From NCBI GenBank assembly GCA_047626155.1, contig JBLHRR010000048.1:1-32905 (forward strand): a DNA stretch of 32,905 bases, written 5' to 3'. The translations under genes and the position numbers were made by a program. Below are positions 1-7,813 of the stretch, piece after piece; the stretch's first letter is position 1, and each line of letters begins with the position of its first letter. The notes beneath the pieces are model-generated. The model was not told the origin of the DNA. It saw nothing but the letters and a program-made list of their open reading frames with translations, and searched no databases. The stretch is from CALGLS01 sp047626155. GTDB taxonomy: Bacteria > Bacteroidota > Bacteroidia > Chitinophagales > Saprospiraceae.

Positions 1-328
1 GAGTTGATCACCTTTCTGTTTTCCAAATAGGCTTCAGAGGACTTCTGTATTACCTTAAAAAAGGCCTCTGTATTTCTTTCCAATTTTCAAAGAACTTCCC
101 ATGAACTAAAAGTGTATGGCAATGAAAAGTTGTTTAATGTTTTTGTTTGAAGACGAGAAAAAAGCCGAAGAGTTGGCTAAAAATCTCATTTCACAGTCAT
201 AAAGGGAAACTTTAAACAATTTCCTAATCTATAATTTCGAATCCGAACCAAATGTAAGTTGATGCTTAACTTTTAACCTAAAAATGAGTAAAACTTGTTA
301 AGTCTGTTGGCGTTAATAGTATTTAATT
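1..328. other. Left-edge non-coding stretch, possible tail of an upstream gene
   Basis: I see no convincing complete gene here. The third forward frame is open from the window edge to a TGA at 102-104 and encodes about 33 residues (ending in FSKNFP). It could be the C-terminus of a gene starting outside the window, but nothing in it is recognisable. A 28-codon ATG ORF at 116-202 is too short and featureless to call. The part upstream of the ketosynthase holds only imperfect matches to the Bacteroidota -7 box (TAATTTCG near 231-238, TAACTTTT near 269-276), so a promoter for the first operon is expected but not pinned down. Confidence 0.4.
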
Positions 329-1618
329 ATGACAAACAAGACGGTTCAAACAAGAGTAGTAGTAACAGGTCTGGGCATTGTAGCACCAGCTGCTAAAGAT
401 ATAAACGAATTTTTAGAAAACCTCCAATTGGGCCAATCTACTAATACATTTTTACCGGAGTTGGAACAAAAAGGGTTTCAATGTCACGTTGGAGGGATTG
501 CCAAAATCGGCAATATGGAGGATAAGGCCTGGTTTGATTATTTTGACCTAAATGAGGCAAGTAACTTTATCCAATTGGCCTGCAAAGCGGGGATAGAAGC
601 CTGGGAAAGTAGTGGCCTGAAATTGCCTGATTTCGAAAGTGATCAAGTAGATTGGGATACCGGTATTATTCTAGGCTCTGGATTCGCCGGACTAGATGTA
701 GTTGCTAACAAGGTAGTTCCTTTTACAAATGAAGGAGCGCCCAAAAAGATTGGCAGCTTTGGTGTACAACATACGATGGGGAGCGGTGCCGCTGCTCAGC
801 TAGGTTCCATGCTGAGTGTCGGAAATCTGGTGACCTCCAATTCCAATGCCTGTTGTACTGGCACCGAAGCTATTTTAGATGGCTATTATAAAATTAAACT
901 AGGACTGGCCAAACGTATGATGGTCGGGTCAGTAGAAGGATATTCGCCTTACATCTGGGCACAGTTTGATGCAGCAAGAGTACTTAACCGAAAGGCAAAC
1001 GACCGACCTAAGGCAGCTTGCCGACCAATGAGTGAAAGTGCGCGAGGAACAGTACTGAGCAGCGGTGCAGGTGTTCTTTTACTTGAGTCAATGGAAAGTG
1101 CACTGGAAAGAGGGGCTCCTATCTATGCTGAGGTATTGGGTGGATGTTGTAATTCTGGTGGTCAACGGGGCAATGGTTCTATGACCTATCCAAATGACGA
1201 AGGAGTTGTTCGTTGTCTGAGAATGGGGATGGAAAAATCTGATATTCAATCGGATGAAATAGATTTAATTAGTGGACACCTAACAGCCACAAAAGCGGAT
1301 CCACTAGAAATAAAAAATTGGAAAACAGCTTTGGGTTTACCATTTGATGACTTCCCAATGATTAATGCGCCGAAGTCTATTTTTGGACATGCCTTAGCCG
1401 GCGCTGGTGGTTTGGAATCGGTGGCTTGCGTCTTACAGCTCAAGCACCAGTTTATACATCCATCGATTAATTGTGAAGATGTTCACCCAGAGATTTCAAA
1501 ATTAATACCTCCAGAAAGAATACCGCAAGAAATGATAAAATTGAATGATTTAAATATCATTATGAAAGCCAGTTTTGGTTTTGGAGATGTCAATTCTTGT
1601 CTAGTATTTAAAAGATAA
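329..1618 (+). CDS. Beta-ketoacyl-ACP synthase (KS, FabF-like family)
   Basis: A 429-residue condensing enzyme of the thiolase fold, which would extend an acyl chain on a carrier protein by decarboxylative Claisen condensation. The full triad is visible: nucleophile Cys175 in NACCTGTEAI (compare TACATGTHAI of FabF), His317 in GHLTAT and His354 in KSIFGHALAGAGG. The C-terminal SFGFGDVNS loop matches the family's GFGG-N signature. It is therefore predicted to be active, not a chain-length-factor-type decoy. From memory, KS proteins ending in KASFGFGDVN with GHLTAT are common in Bacteroidota beside an NSAR/KSAR-type carrier protein and a PPTase; here the ACP and PPTase lie about 3 kb downstream. 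No ketoreductase, dehydratase or acyltransferase is nearby, so it must rely on general fatty-acid enzymes or perform a single condensation. First gene of the + operon; the GMC gene starts 7 nt after its stop. Confidence 0.9.
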   Translation: MTNKTVQTRVVVTGLGIVAPAAKDINEFLENLQLGQSTNTFLPELEQKGFQCHVGGIAKIGNMEDKAWFDYFDLNEASNFIQLACKAGIEAWESSGLKLPDFESDQVDWDTGIILGSGFAGLDVVANKVVPFTNEGAPKKIGSFGVQHTMGSGAAAQLGSMLSVGNLVTSNSNACCTGTEAILDGYYKIKLGLAKRMMVGSVEGYSPYIWAQFDAARVLNRKANDRPKAACRPMSESARGTVLSSGAGVLLLESMESALERGAPIYAEVLGGCCNSGGQRGNGSMTYPNDEGVVRCLRMGMEKSDIQSDEIDLISGHLTATKADPLEIKNWKTALGLPFDDFPMINAPKSIFGHALAGAGGLESVACVLQLKHQFIHPSINCEDVHPEISKLIPPERIPQEMIKLNDLNIIMKASFGFGDVNSCLVFKR

Positions 1619-1625
1619 AAATCAA

Positions 1626-3167
1626 ATGCCTTACCTTGATCTAAGAATGATGGGAAAAGACAACAGCCTAGAAGCTGATGTCTGCATCGTAGGGGCTGGG
1701 GTGGCAGGATCTGTCCTGGCGGCAGAATTGGTAAAGTCAAATCAGAAAATCATCCTACTCGAAAGTGGAGGGGCAACAGCCAATCCCGACACCCAATCTT
1801 TATATGATCTGGAATTTACAAGGTTACCTTTTCGGAAAAATTTTGTTTCCAGAGTACGAGAATATGGTGGCTCTTGTAATACCTGGACAGGGAGAGCAAT
1901 GCAATTTCAAGCAATTGACTTCACTGGACAAAAAAACATTCCACTACATAAATGGCCGATAACACTAGCTGATATCAAACCCTTTTATGCGAAAGCTGGT
2001 ACCTACTTAAATCTTCCTGATCAACAGAAATTCAACTTGCTTTTTTGGTCAGATAAATTAAGTACTGATGAAAAAGGATTTTGGAATGAAACGAACCTGG
2101 CACCAACTATTTCGCTCTGGTCAAAACAAAATACCCGATTTGGATTCGAATCGAAAACTCAAAGTCGGATCAAAGCGGCTGAAAAAATAACAACCGTTGT
2201 TTGGGCTAACCTTACTAACTTAAGCTTACACAAAGATTTGAAAACAGTAGCAACTATAACTGCAAATTCCATAAATGGAAATAGCTTAACACTGAAAGCA
2301 AAGCGTTTTGTTTTGGCATGTGGGGGAATCGAAAATGCAAGTATACTCTTAAACTCAAATAAGCAATTACCAAATGGCCTGGGTAATCAATGCGACAACG
2401 TTGGTCGGTATTTTATGGATCACCCCAAATTTGATCAAGGTATTATAAAGCTATTGAAACCAATGACCTTGAACCATATGATTGGGCGACCAATGCTGGA
2501 TGGGAAAGTTAGATTAGGGTTGGCACTTGATCCAGTAATTCAGCAAAAGGAAAATTTGTTAAATCCTCATTTGACAATTAGCCCTGTCTTTTTAAATCAA
2601 GATTCCAAGACTTCAACAATTCTTGAAGAAGTATCCGACGATCAATCAACAGAAAAGATAAACTCTAGCGCAAAAAAGATAGCCAGGTACTATCTGAAAA
2701 ATGCACTACGTCCCTCAAAAGTAGTCAACTTCAAAATCACTAATTACCTTGAACAGGCCCCGATAGCTGAAAGCCGGGTGTATTTATCAAATCAGAAAAA
2801 TCAGCTGGGGCAACGAAAGTCCGTTTTGAATTGGCAGGTTGATGATCGTGCATTTAGATCAATAGAACGGCTACATCATTATTTGAAAAAATATTTGACG
2901 AACCATCAGATCGGAGTTTTGGAAGCACCATTTGATATCCTTAACCCTCCATCATTGAGTGATGCTTCTCACCATATGGGAACAACCCGGATGAGTAGCC
3001 AGCCTGCTGATGGGGTGGTAGATGCAGACTGCAAGGTACACGGGCTCACCAATTTGTATATAGCAGGAAGCTCTGTTTTTCCAACTTCTGGAAATGCTAA
3101 TCCAACTTTTACTATTATTGCATTAGCTATTCGATTGGCAAAGCATTTAAATCAACAAAATGATTAA
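1626..3167 (+). CDS. GMC-family FAD-dependent oxidoreductase
   Basis: A 513-residue glucose-methanol-choline oxidoreductase. The N-terminal Rossmann motif is GAGVAG (residues 23-28) and the ADP-ribose-binding Glu/Ser-Gly-Gly follows at LLESGG. The C-terminal domain has the family motif HHMGTTRM (His449/His450) and, about 40 residues later, SGNANPTFT (Asn490/Asn492), the usual catalytic His and Asn/His region. It likely oxidises an alcohol to an aldehyde or ketone with flavin; the substrate is unknown. Length is normal. The first ATG is 7 nt after the KS stop; internal Met8 or Met9 are possible alternatives with little effect. Its stop overlaps the next start by 8 nt (ATGATTAA), so translation of the two is probably coupled. 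Position between KS and ACP suggests it acts on the acyl product of that module or on the sugar carrying it. Confidence 0.88.
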   Translation: MPYLDLRMMGKDNSLEADVCIVGAGVAGSVLAAELVKSNQKIILLESGGATANPDTQSLYDLEFTRLPFRKNFVSRVREYGGSCNTWTGRAMQFQAIDFTGQKNIPLHKWPITLADIKPFYAKAGTYLNLPDQQKFNLLFWSDKLSTDEKGFWNETNLAPTISLWSKQNTRFGFESKTQSRIKAAEKITTVVWANLTNLSLHKDLKTVATITANSINGNSLTLKAKRFVLACGGIENASILLNSNKQLPNGLGNQCDNVGRYFMDHPKFDQGIIKLLKPMTLNHMIGRPMLDGKVRLGLALDPVIQQKENLLNPHLTISPVFLNQDSKTSTILEEVSDDQSTEKINSSAKKIARYYLKNALRPSKVVNFKITNYLEQAPIAESRVYLSNQKNQLGQRKSVLNWQVDDRAFRSIERLHHYLKKYLTNHQIGVLEAPFDILNPPSLSDASHHMGTTRMSSQPADGVVDADCKVHGLTNLYIAGSSVFPTSGNANPTFTIIALAIRLAKHLNQQND

Positions 3168-4314
3168 TTGGGTTCTATTTAAATATAAGGTGTTGATCTT
3201 AAAGATCTGGTCTACGTTGAAGTTGATTATCAAAACATCTGGCCGCTTAAGTAAGTACCCCAATTTTGTACTTCAATTTGAAAAACAGTTTGCGACTGAT
3301 CACGATTGCGAATATGGAGTAACTTATTGTAATGGCTCGTCTGCGATCGAAGCAGCATTGTTTGCTGTGGGTGTGCAAAAAGGAGACGAAGTATTGGTTT
3401 CTACCTGCTCTGTTCACTCAACAGCCATGTCCATCATTAGCCTGGAGGCACAGCCTGTTTATGTTGATATTGAAGCCGACAGTCTTAACTTTGACCCGGA
3501 AGAAATAGACCGAAAGGTAACGGATAATACAGTTTGTTTGATCGTTGTACACCTTTGGGGGAATCCTGCGGATATGATTCGAATCAGAGCTAAAGCAAAA
3601 AAATATAATTTGAAGATTGTAGAGGATTGCTCGCATGCACATGGTGCCACCATAAATGGACAGAAGGTGGGCAGCTGGGGTGATGTGGGTTGTTTTAGCC
3701 TTCAAGGATATAAGGCAGTTTCTGCTGCGGAAGGAGGTATTGCGATAACCAATAATAAGGAGTATCATAATCGCTTGAGTTTGTATGGTCATTTTGGACG
3801 AAATAAAATTGTTATCGAAAAGTCAGTTTATCGGGAGTTGTTGGCTACAGGAATTGGAACAAAAAGACGCGCCAATCCTTTGGGTATTAATATGGCTGCA
3901 GTTGACCTCAAATATTTAGATAAAAAAAATAAGCTTCAACGAAAGGCCATTGATCGTTTTGAACAATTAACTAAAAATATAGCGACACTAGACAAAGTAA
4001 CAGTGGTGCATCAAGCAATAAAAGGAGGCTTTTATCCGGGGCATCCAGTAGTGGTAAAACCAGGAGTCGATAAGCAGGAAGTACTCAACCAACTAAAGGT
4101 GCGACTTAAGCGACATGCATTATTTGGTCGACCTTACTTCTTTAAAGTACCCGACCCACACTATCACCAGATGAAGCATATGAATGATTTGGACTATGGA
4201 GCTTCCCTCAAAAATGCTATCGATGAGCCTCCATTATCAGTGAATATAAGCATTCCGAAACTAGAAACTACAGAATCCGTATTAGAAAGGATTATCTTTA
4301 TACCCATAAGGTAA
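3160..4314 (+). CDS. DegT/DnrJ/EryC1/StrS-type PLP-dependent aminotransferase
   Basis: A 384-residue fold-type I PLP enzyme of the sugar aminotransferase family. Visible signatures are CNGSSAIEAAL (phosphate-binding loop, around residue 57), VEDCSHAHGA with Asp156 for the pyridine nitrogen, and the Schiff-base Lys185 in FSLQGYKAVSAAEGG. Members usually transfer an amino group from Glu to a keto-sugar; some act on other ketones. An active Lys argues against a dehydratase variant. The N-terminus (residues 1-30) is unusual: instead of the common PLxxP opening it is basic and hydrophobic (KYKVLILKIWSTLKLIIK), perhaps amphipathic and membrane-associated. It overlaps the GMC gene by 8 nt, so the pair may act as an oxidise-then-aminate couple, turning an alcohol into an amine. 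This coupling is inference. Confidence 0.87.
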   Translation: MINWVLFKYKVLILKIWSTLKLIIKTSGRLSKYPNFVLQFEKQFATDHDCEYGVTYCNGSSAIEAALFAVGVQKGDEVLVSTCSVHSTAMSIISLEAQPVYVDIEADSLNFDPEEIDRKVTDNTVCLIVVHLWGNPADMIRIRAKAKKYNLKIVEDCSHAHGATINGQKVGSWGDVGCFSLQGYKAVSAAEGGIAITNNKEYHNRLSLYGHFGRNKIVIEKSVYRELLATGIGTKRRANPLGINMAAVDLKYLDKKNKLQRKAIDRFEQLTKNIATLDKVTVVHQAIKGGFYPGHPVVVKPGVDKQEVLNQLKVRLKRHALFGRPYFFKVPDPHYHQMKHMNDLDYGASLKNAIDEPPLSVNISIPKLETTESVLERIIFIPIR

Positions 4315-4333
4315 ACCTGATTCTTCAACTAAA

Positions 4334-4597
4334 ATGAAAATAATGAATGAGCTGGAATTGAGAAATTTATTAATGAAAGTCCTAGCCAAATACACCAAAA
4401 ATAAAGACGCTTTAACCGATCCTAAGGATGAATTGGAATTGAGAGAAGACTTGAAAATCAAATCTGCTCGTTTTGCAGATGTTGTACTCGATTTGGAATT
4501 TGAACTGGATGTAGAGATTGAGCCAGACGACATGGATGAAATGTATACGGTAGGAGAGTCGTTAGCGATACTAAAGAAATACGTGACTTTATCATGA
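4334..4597 (+). CDS. Acyl carrier protein with atypical KSA phosphopantetheine site
   Basis: An 87-residue acidic, helical carrier protein. The serine to be phosphopantetheinylated is Ser44 in LKIKSARFADVVLDLEFEL; this aligns with the LGxDSLxxVELVMxLEEEF block of ordinary ACPs, but Asp-Ser-Leu is replaced by Lys-Ser-Ala. The rest of helix II (acidic, VVLDLEFEL) is conserved, so it should still be modified. Similar NSAR/KSAR carrier proteins are, as I recall, typical of Bacteroidota KS/PPTase loci such as flexirubin-like ones. It lies 19 nt after the aminotransferase and overlaps the PPTase by 4 nt (ATGA), which suggests a dedicated carrier-modifier pair. It probably holds the KS-made acyl group for transfer, possibly to the MBOAT two genes downstream. 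Met4 is an alternative start. Confidence 0.85.
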   Translation: MKIMNELELRNLLMKVLAKYTKNKDALTDPKDELELREDLKIKSARFADVVLDLEFELDVEIEPDDMDEMYTVGESLAILKKYVTLS

Positions 4598-5205
4598 GTT
4601 ACTGGGGCAATGATATTGTGGCTTTAGATGACTCTGATTTTCAAACGGATGCTAGAATAGGTCGCTGGATTGAGAAAGTGTGTACATCTAATGAGGCTGC
4701 TTATCTTGCGGCGTCGCACCAGGTGAATCAGAATAGGTGGGGATTGTGGTCTTGCAAGGAAAGTGTATATAAAGTCCTGATCAAAACAGGCGTTGCTCCT
4801 TTTATGAATGCAAAACGAATTGAAATTGTCTATGGAGAGTCAACGGGAGAGGGAACGCAAAATTTTATAGCTACTTTTGAACGCAAAAAATTCTATGGTA
4901 TTTCTTCGATGAACAAGCATTGGGTACATAGCATCTGTTGTGACTTTCCGCTGGAAGAACAATCTTACCATTCGGAGATTTTAAACACGGATGTGGATAC
5001 TGCTAGTCAAGAACTCAGAGTAAAAATAATAGAAGTCCTCAAAATAAATCATCAAATTAAAGTAGATAAGATCATACAATCACCATCAAATATTCCCACA
5101 GTGATTTGTATAAACCCCGAAACAGAGATTGACCTAAGTATTTCGCATCATGCTCCTTATTCCGCTTATCTTTTCCACATTTGCCAGAAGGAGAATTCGA
5201 TATGA
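4594..5205 (+). CDS. 4'-phosphopantetheinyl transferase superfamily protein
   Basis: A 203-residue protein with both PPTase core motifs: GNDIVAL (residues 5-11, metal-binding Asp7) and WSCKESVYK (residues 52-60, with Glu56 and Lys60), matching the (V/I)G(I/V)D and WxxKEAxxK motifs. The core resembles the small AcpS-type domain. An extension of about 80 residues follows and ends in DLSISHHAPYSAYLF, which resembles the start motif of a second pseudo-domain. It would move 4'-phosphopantetheine from CoA to the carrier proteins of the locus. The ATGA overlap with the ACP gene upstream (4594-4597) makes that ACP the obvious target; the PCP at 23906 is a second candidate. It also overlaps the MBOAT start by 4 nt (5202-5205). 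Confidence 0.83.
   Translation: MSYWGNDIVALDDSDFQTDARIGRWIEKVCTSNEAAYLAASHQVNQNRWGLWSCKESVYKVLIKTGVAPFMNAKRIEIVYGESTGEGTQNFIATFERKKFYGISSMNKHWVHSICCDFPLEEQSYHSEILNTDVDTASQELRVKIIEVLKINHQIKVDKIIQSPSNIPTVICINPETEIDLSISHHAPYSAYLFHICQKENSI
5187..5194 (+). promoter_or_regulatory. Shine-Dalgarno fixing the MBOAT start
   Basis: AGAAGGAG lies 7 nt before the ATG at 5202. It is one of the few strong ribosome binding sites in the window and decides the start against the ATG at 5181. Confidence 0.65.
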
Positions 5206-6629
5206 TTTTTAATTCACTTGAATTTTTATTGTTTTTCCCTTTGGTGGCGGCCATCTATTTCGGCATGGCTCCGCGATGGCGGTGGTTGCTATTGCTGATT
5301 GCCAGTTATTGTTTTTATAGTTACTGGAACAATTGGTACTTGCTCATTATTCTTTTTTCAACTTTAGTGGATTACACTACAGGTGTCCAGATTGAAAAAA
5401 CTAAGAACAAGAAAGGCAAGCGGATGATATTATATGCCAGTATTTTTTTGAATTTAGGCATGCTTTTCTTTTTTAAATATTTTAATTTTTTCTTTGATCA
5501 AATAGCTCAGTTGGCAGATTTTTTTGGAACATCTTTTACTGGAGTTGAACATTCGTTGGCTTTACCACTGGGGATTTCTTTCTTTACCTTTCAAACGATG
5601 AGTTATAGCATCGATGTGTACAAAGGTCGAATTAAAGCAGAACGACACATAGGGAAATATGCACTCTATGTAAGCTTTTTTGCTCAATTGGCTGCGGGGC
5701 CTATTGAGCGAGCTAAAAGTTTGTTGCCACAGTTTCATGGCAAATTTAAGTTTGATTACAAGCGTGTGGTAGAAGGTTTGCAATTAATCCTTTGGGGCTT
5801 TTTTAAAAAGCTGGTAATTGCAGATCGCTTAAGTCAATATGTGCAGGAGGTATATCAAAATCCGGAAAGCTATCAGGGGGCGACCATCTGGCTAGCTACA
5901 GCCTTTTTTATTATTCAGATCTTTTGCGACTTTTCGGCTTACTCTGATATGGCGATTGGTACGGCGAGGATATTGGGAATAAAGTTATCTTTGAATTTTG
6001 GACACAGCCCATATTTCGAAACATCGTTTACGCAATTTTGGGAGAAATGGCATATAACTCTGACAAGGTGGGTACGGGATTATTTGTACATGCCGCTAGC
6101 TCGAATTTTTAGAAAGCCCTGGCAACGTCCTTGGCTTTGGTTAGTGGTTTTTTTATTGATAGGATTGTGGCATGGCGCCAATTGGACCTTTATGGTTTGG
6201 GGTGGACTAAATGGATTGTATTTAGTGTTTGAAAACTGGTGGCAACAAAAGAATATTTTAAACAATCAAGGTCTCTCAGACTCTTGGCTCAAAAAAGGAG
6301 CCTCCTCGGTTTTGGTTTTTAGTTTGACTGCTTTTAGTGCGGTGTTCTTTGTTGCGGATTCGATCCCAACGGCCTTTACCTTGTTGGAGAGAAGTATGAC
6401 TTTTTCGACTCAAAATATCTTTCTTTTTGGTGAATGGAATTTCGGTATCAATGGTCTGCTAATCCTCTTTTTAGAATGGATGCATTATAAAATGAAAGAT
6501 CAACAAATTTATGAATTCCTAGTTGGGTGGAATACTTTCCAGCGCTGGCCTTTTTATATTCTAACGTTGAACGCCATCCTATTTTTGAGTTACTTTTCGA
6601 AAGTAGATTTTATTTATTTTGATTTCTAA
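5202..6629 (+). CDS. MBOAT-family O-acyltransferase (AlgI/DltB-like)
   Basis: A polytopic membrane acyltransferase of 475 residues. I start it at 5202, not at the earlier in-frame ATG at 5181, because MIFNSLEFLLFFPLV is the usual MBOAT N-terminus, because AGAAGGAG at 5187-5194 is a well-placed Shine-Dalgarno, and because it gives an ATGA overlap with the PPTase like its neighbours. Family landmarks are SYSIDVYKGR, FWEKWHITLTRWVRDYLYMPL (His284) and GLWHGANWTFMVWGGLNG with the invariant His324. MBOAT enzymes pass an acyl group, from acyl-CoA or a carrier protein, to an alcohol or sugar; AlgI acetylates alginate, and DltB takes D-alanine from the carrier DltC. Here a carrier protein and PPTase are directly upstream and an SGNH-like gene is downstream, so a Dlt-like hand-off is plausible but not shown. 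Confidence 0.9.
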   Translation: MIFNSLEFLLFFPLVAAIYFGMAPRWRWLLLLIASYCFYSYWNNWYLLIILFSTLVDYTTGVQIEKTKNKKGKRMILYASIFLNLGMLFFFKYFNFFFDQIAQLADFFGTSFTGVEHSLALPLGISFFTFQTMSYSIDVYKGRIKAERHIGKYALYVSFFAQLAAGPIERAKSLLPQFHGKFKFDYKRVVEGLQLILWGFFKKLVIADRLSQYVQEVYQNPESYQGATIWLATAFFIIQIFCDFSAYSDMAIGTARILGIKLSLNFGHSPYFETSFTQFWEKWHITLTRWVRDYLYMPLARIFRKPWQRPWLWLVVFLLIGLWHGANWTFMVWGGLNGLYLVFENWWQQKNILNNQGLSDSWLKKGASSVLVFSLTAFSAVFFVADSIPTAFTLLERSMTFSTQNIFLFGEWNFGINGLLILFLEWMHYKMKDQQIYEFLVGWNTFQRWPFYILTLNAILFLSYFSKVDFIYFDF

Positions 6630-6892
6630 ATTAAGTAAGTGGCGGGACATAAATAAGTTTACATTAATCGGTGAAGAATTTTTAATCTAAAAGAATTCCC
6701 CGATGCTTGCGTCGGAAAAGTAATTTCCGAGTAGAGCTTTGCGGGAGTGATACCCCGTCCGCTTGTGGCGGGGTGGTTCATTGTAATCGACTAACTTTTT
6801 TGCTTCATCCGCTTAGCTGGAACCAAAAAGTTAGGAAGAGTAGATTAAAAAGGCTCAACGATTATACTATTAATTATTTTGAACATTTACTT
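6630..6892 (+). other. Intergenic region with two GC-rich REP-like hairpins
   Basis: This 263-nt gap interrupts an otherwise tight operon. It holds two hairpins. The first is CCGATGC (6700-6706), loop TT, GCGTCGG (6709-6715), 7 bp with one G-T pair. The second is ACCCCGTC (6752-6759), 7-nt loop, GGCGGGGT (6767-6774), 8 bp with one G-T pair. Both have GCTTGYG at the loop and stand out as GC-rich in AT-rich DNA. They look like copies of a dispersed palindromic repeat, and the second resembles repeat sequence I associate with Bacteroidota intergenic DNA. An in-frame ATG at 6707 lets the downstream gene run through these hairpins, but I do not believe that extension. Confidence 0.55.
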
Positions 6893-7813
6893 ATGGTCAA
6901 AAAAATATTTCTTAAACTTGTCGTCTTACTGTTGTTCGTAGCAGTTCCTTATCTCTTTGTCAAGTTTCATTATGTACGGCACTGGGATGGCAATTATTAT
7001 AAAACTACCGGAAAGGCTAATCATTTAATTTTAGGACTTTCCAGAGCAAAGAGAGGATTGGTGCCTTCCGTATTTGAAAAAGAGTTGAACTTGGAAGGAC
7101 GTATGATCAATTTCGCTTTCAATAATATGGAATCGCCTTATGGTCCAGAATACTTTGCTGCCGTTCAGCGAAAAGTAGTTGCTAGTGAAAAAAATGGTGT
7201 ATTTATTTTATCTGTTTCGCCAGGAGCGATTCTGGAATTTGGAAAGTATAAAAAGGGAGAAAAGTTGAGAGAAGAATCTTTCTTCTTTTATGATCTTTGG
7301 TGCCAAACCTGTGAGCCTAATCTGGAATATATTTTAAAATCTCCAGTTCGTGGTGGGTCTTTATTTGAATATTTTCGAAAATATTTTAAGGCTATTCTTC
7401 AACAACAACCAGTCAGACCTCGGGAAATACCACATAAAGATGGCTGGGGAGAACTCCAACCACAATTGAAATTGGGGCTTGGTGGTATACTCAATTCCAA
7501 CCGTCAGTTTGATCGTTCGAGTTTACGCGAAAGCTATCTTGAAAAAACCATTGCCTTTTTGCAACAGCATGGTCAGGTTTCTTTACTTCGACTGCCGATT
7601 ACGGAAGAGTATCAGAACTATGAGGAGAAGATGCTGCCAGCATTTGATTCGATTATACAATCCATGGCTGATAAATATGAGGTCGATTATTTCAATTTCC
7701 TTACAACAAATGATAGCCTACTTTTTATAGATGGTCATCACTTAGCAGGGGAAGGGGCACGCGAAATCTCTACTAAAGTGGCAAAAGATATCCAATCAAA
7801 ATTCATCCACTAA
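6893..7813 (+). CDS. Membrane-anchored SGNH-like (DltD/AlgJ-type) protein
   Basis: A 306-residue protein when started at 6893, which gives MVKKIFLKLVVLLLFVAVPYLF, a basic start plus one transmembrane or signal-anchor helix. An in-frame ATG at 6707 would add 62 residues translated from repeat hairpins and is rejected. The mature part has LILGLSRAKRGLVPSVF (Ser50), the GxS block of SGNH/GDSL-like proteins that accompany MBOAT enzymes, and near the C-terminus FIDGHHLAGEGA (Asp280, His282/His283), the D-x-(x)-H block. Such partners act in the periplasm and receive or transfer the acyl group moved across the membrane by the MBOAT (DltD with DltB, AlgJ/AlgX with AlgI). It is the last gene of the + operon and its end overlaps the convergent gene by 18 nt. 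Exact substrate unknown. Confidence 0.72.
   Translation: MVKKIFLKLVVLLLFVAVPYLFVKFHYVRHWDGNYYKTTGKANHLILGLSRAKRGLVPSVFEKELNLEGRMINFAFNNMESPYGPEYFAAVQRKVVASEKNGVFILSVSPGAILEFGKYKKGEKLREESFFFYDLWCQTCEPNLEYILKSPVRGGSLFEYFRKYFKAILQQQPVRPREIPHKDGWGELQPQLKLGLGGILNSNRQFDRSSLRESYLEKTIAFLQQHGQVSLLRLPITEEYQNYEEKMLPAFDSIIQSMADKYEVDYFNFLTTNDSLLFIDGHHLAGEGAREISTKVAKDIQSKFIH

Noticed and set aside
116..202. 28-codon ORF with ATG before the first operon
   Set aside because: Too short, no recognisable motif, no ribosome binding site; no support beyond an open frame.
3418..3792. 124-residue minus-strand ORF
   Set aside because: Antisense to the PLP-lysine region of the aminotransferase; no family resemblance.
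329..5205. Complete flexirubin or aryl-polyene cluster
   Set aside because: KS, ACP and PPTase fit, but ketoreductase, dehydratase, second KS/CLF, ammonia-lyase and lipid acyltransferases of those clusters are missing.
6707..6892. 62-residue N-terminal extension of the SGNH-like gene starting at 6707
   Set aside because: It is translated through two palindromic repeat hairpins, is Cys- and Gly-rich unlike the family, and would put the natural signal anchor (starting at 6893) in the middle of the protein.
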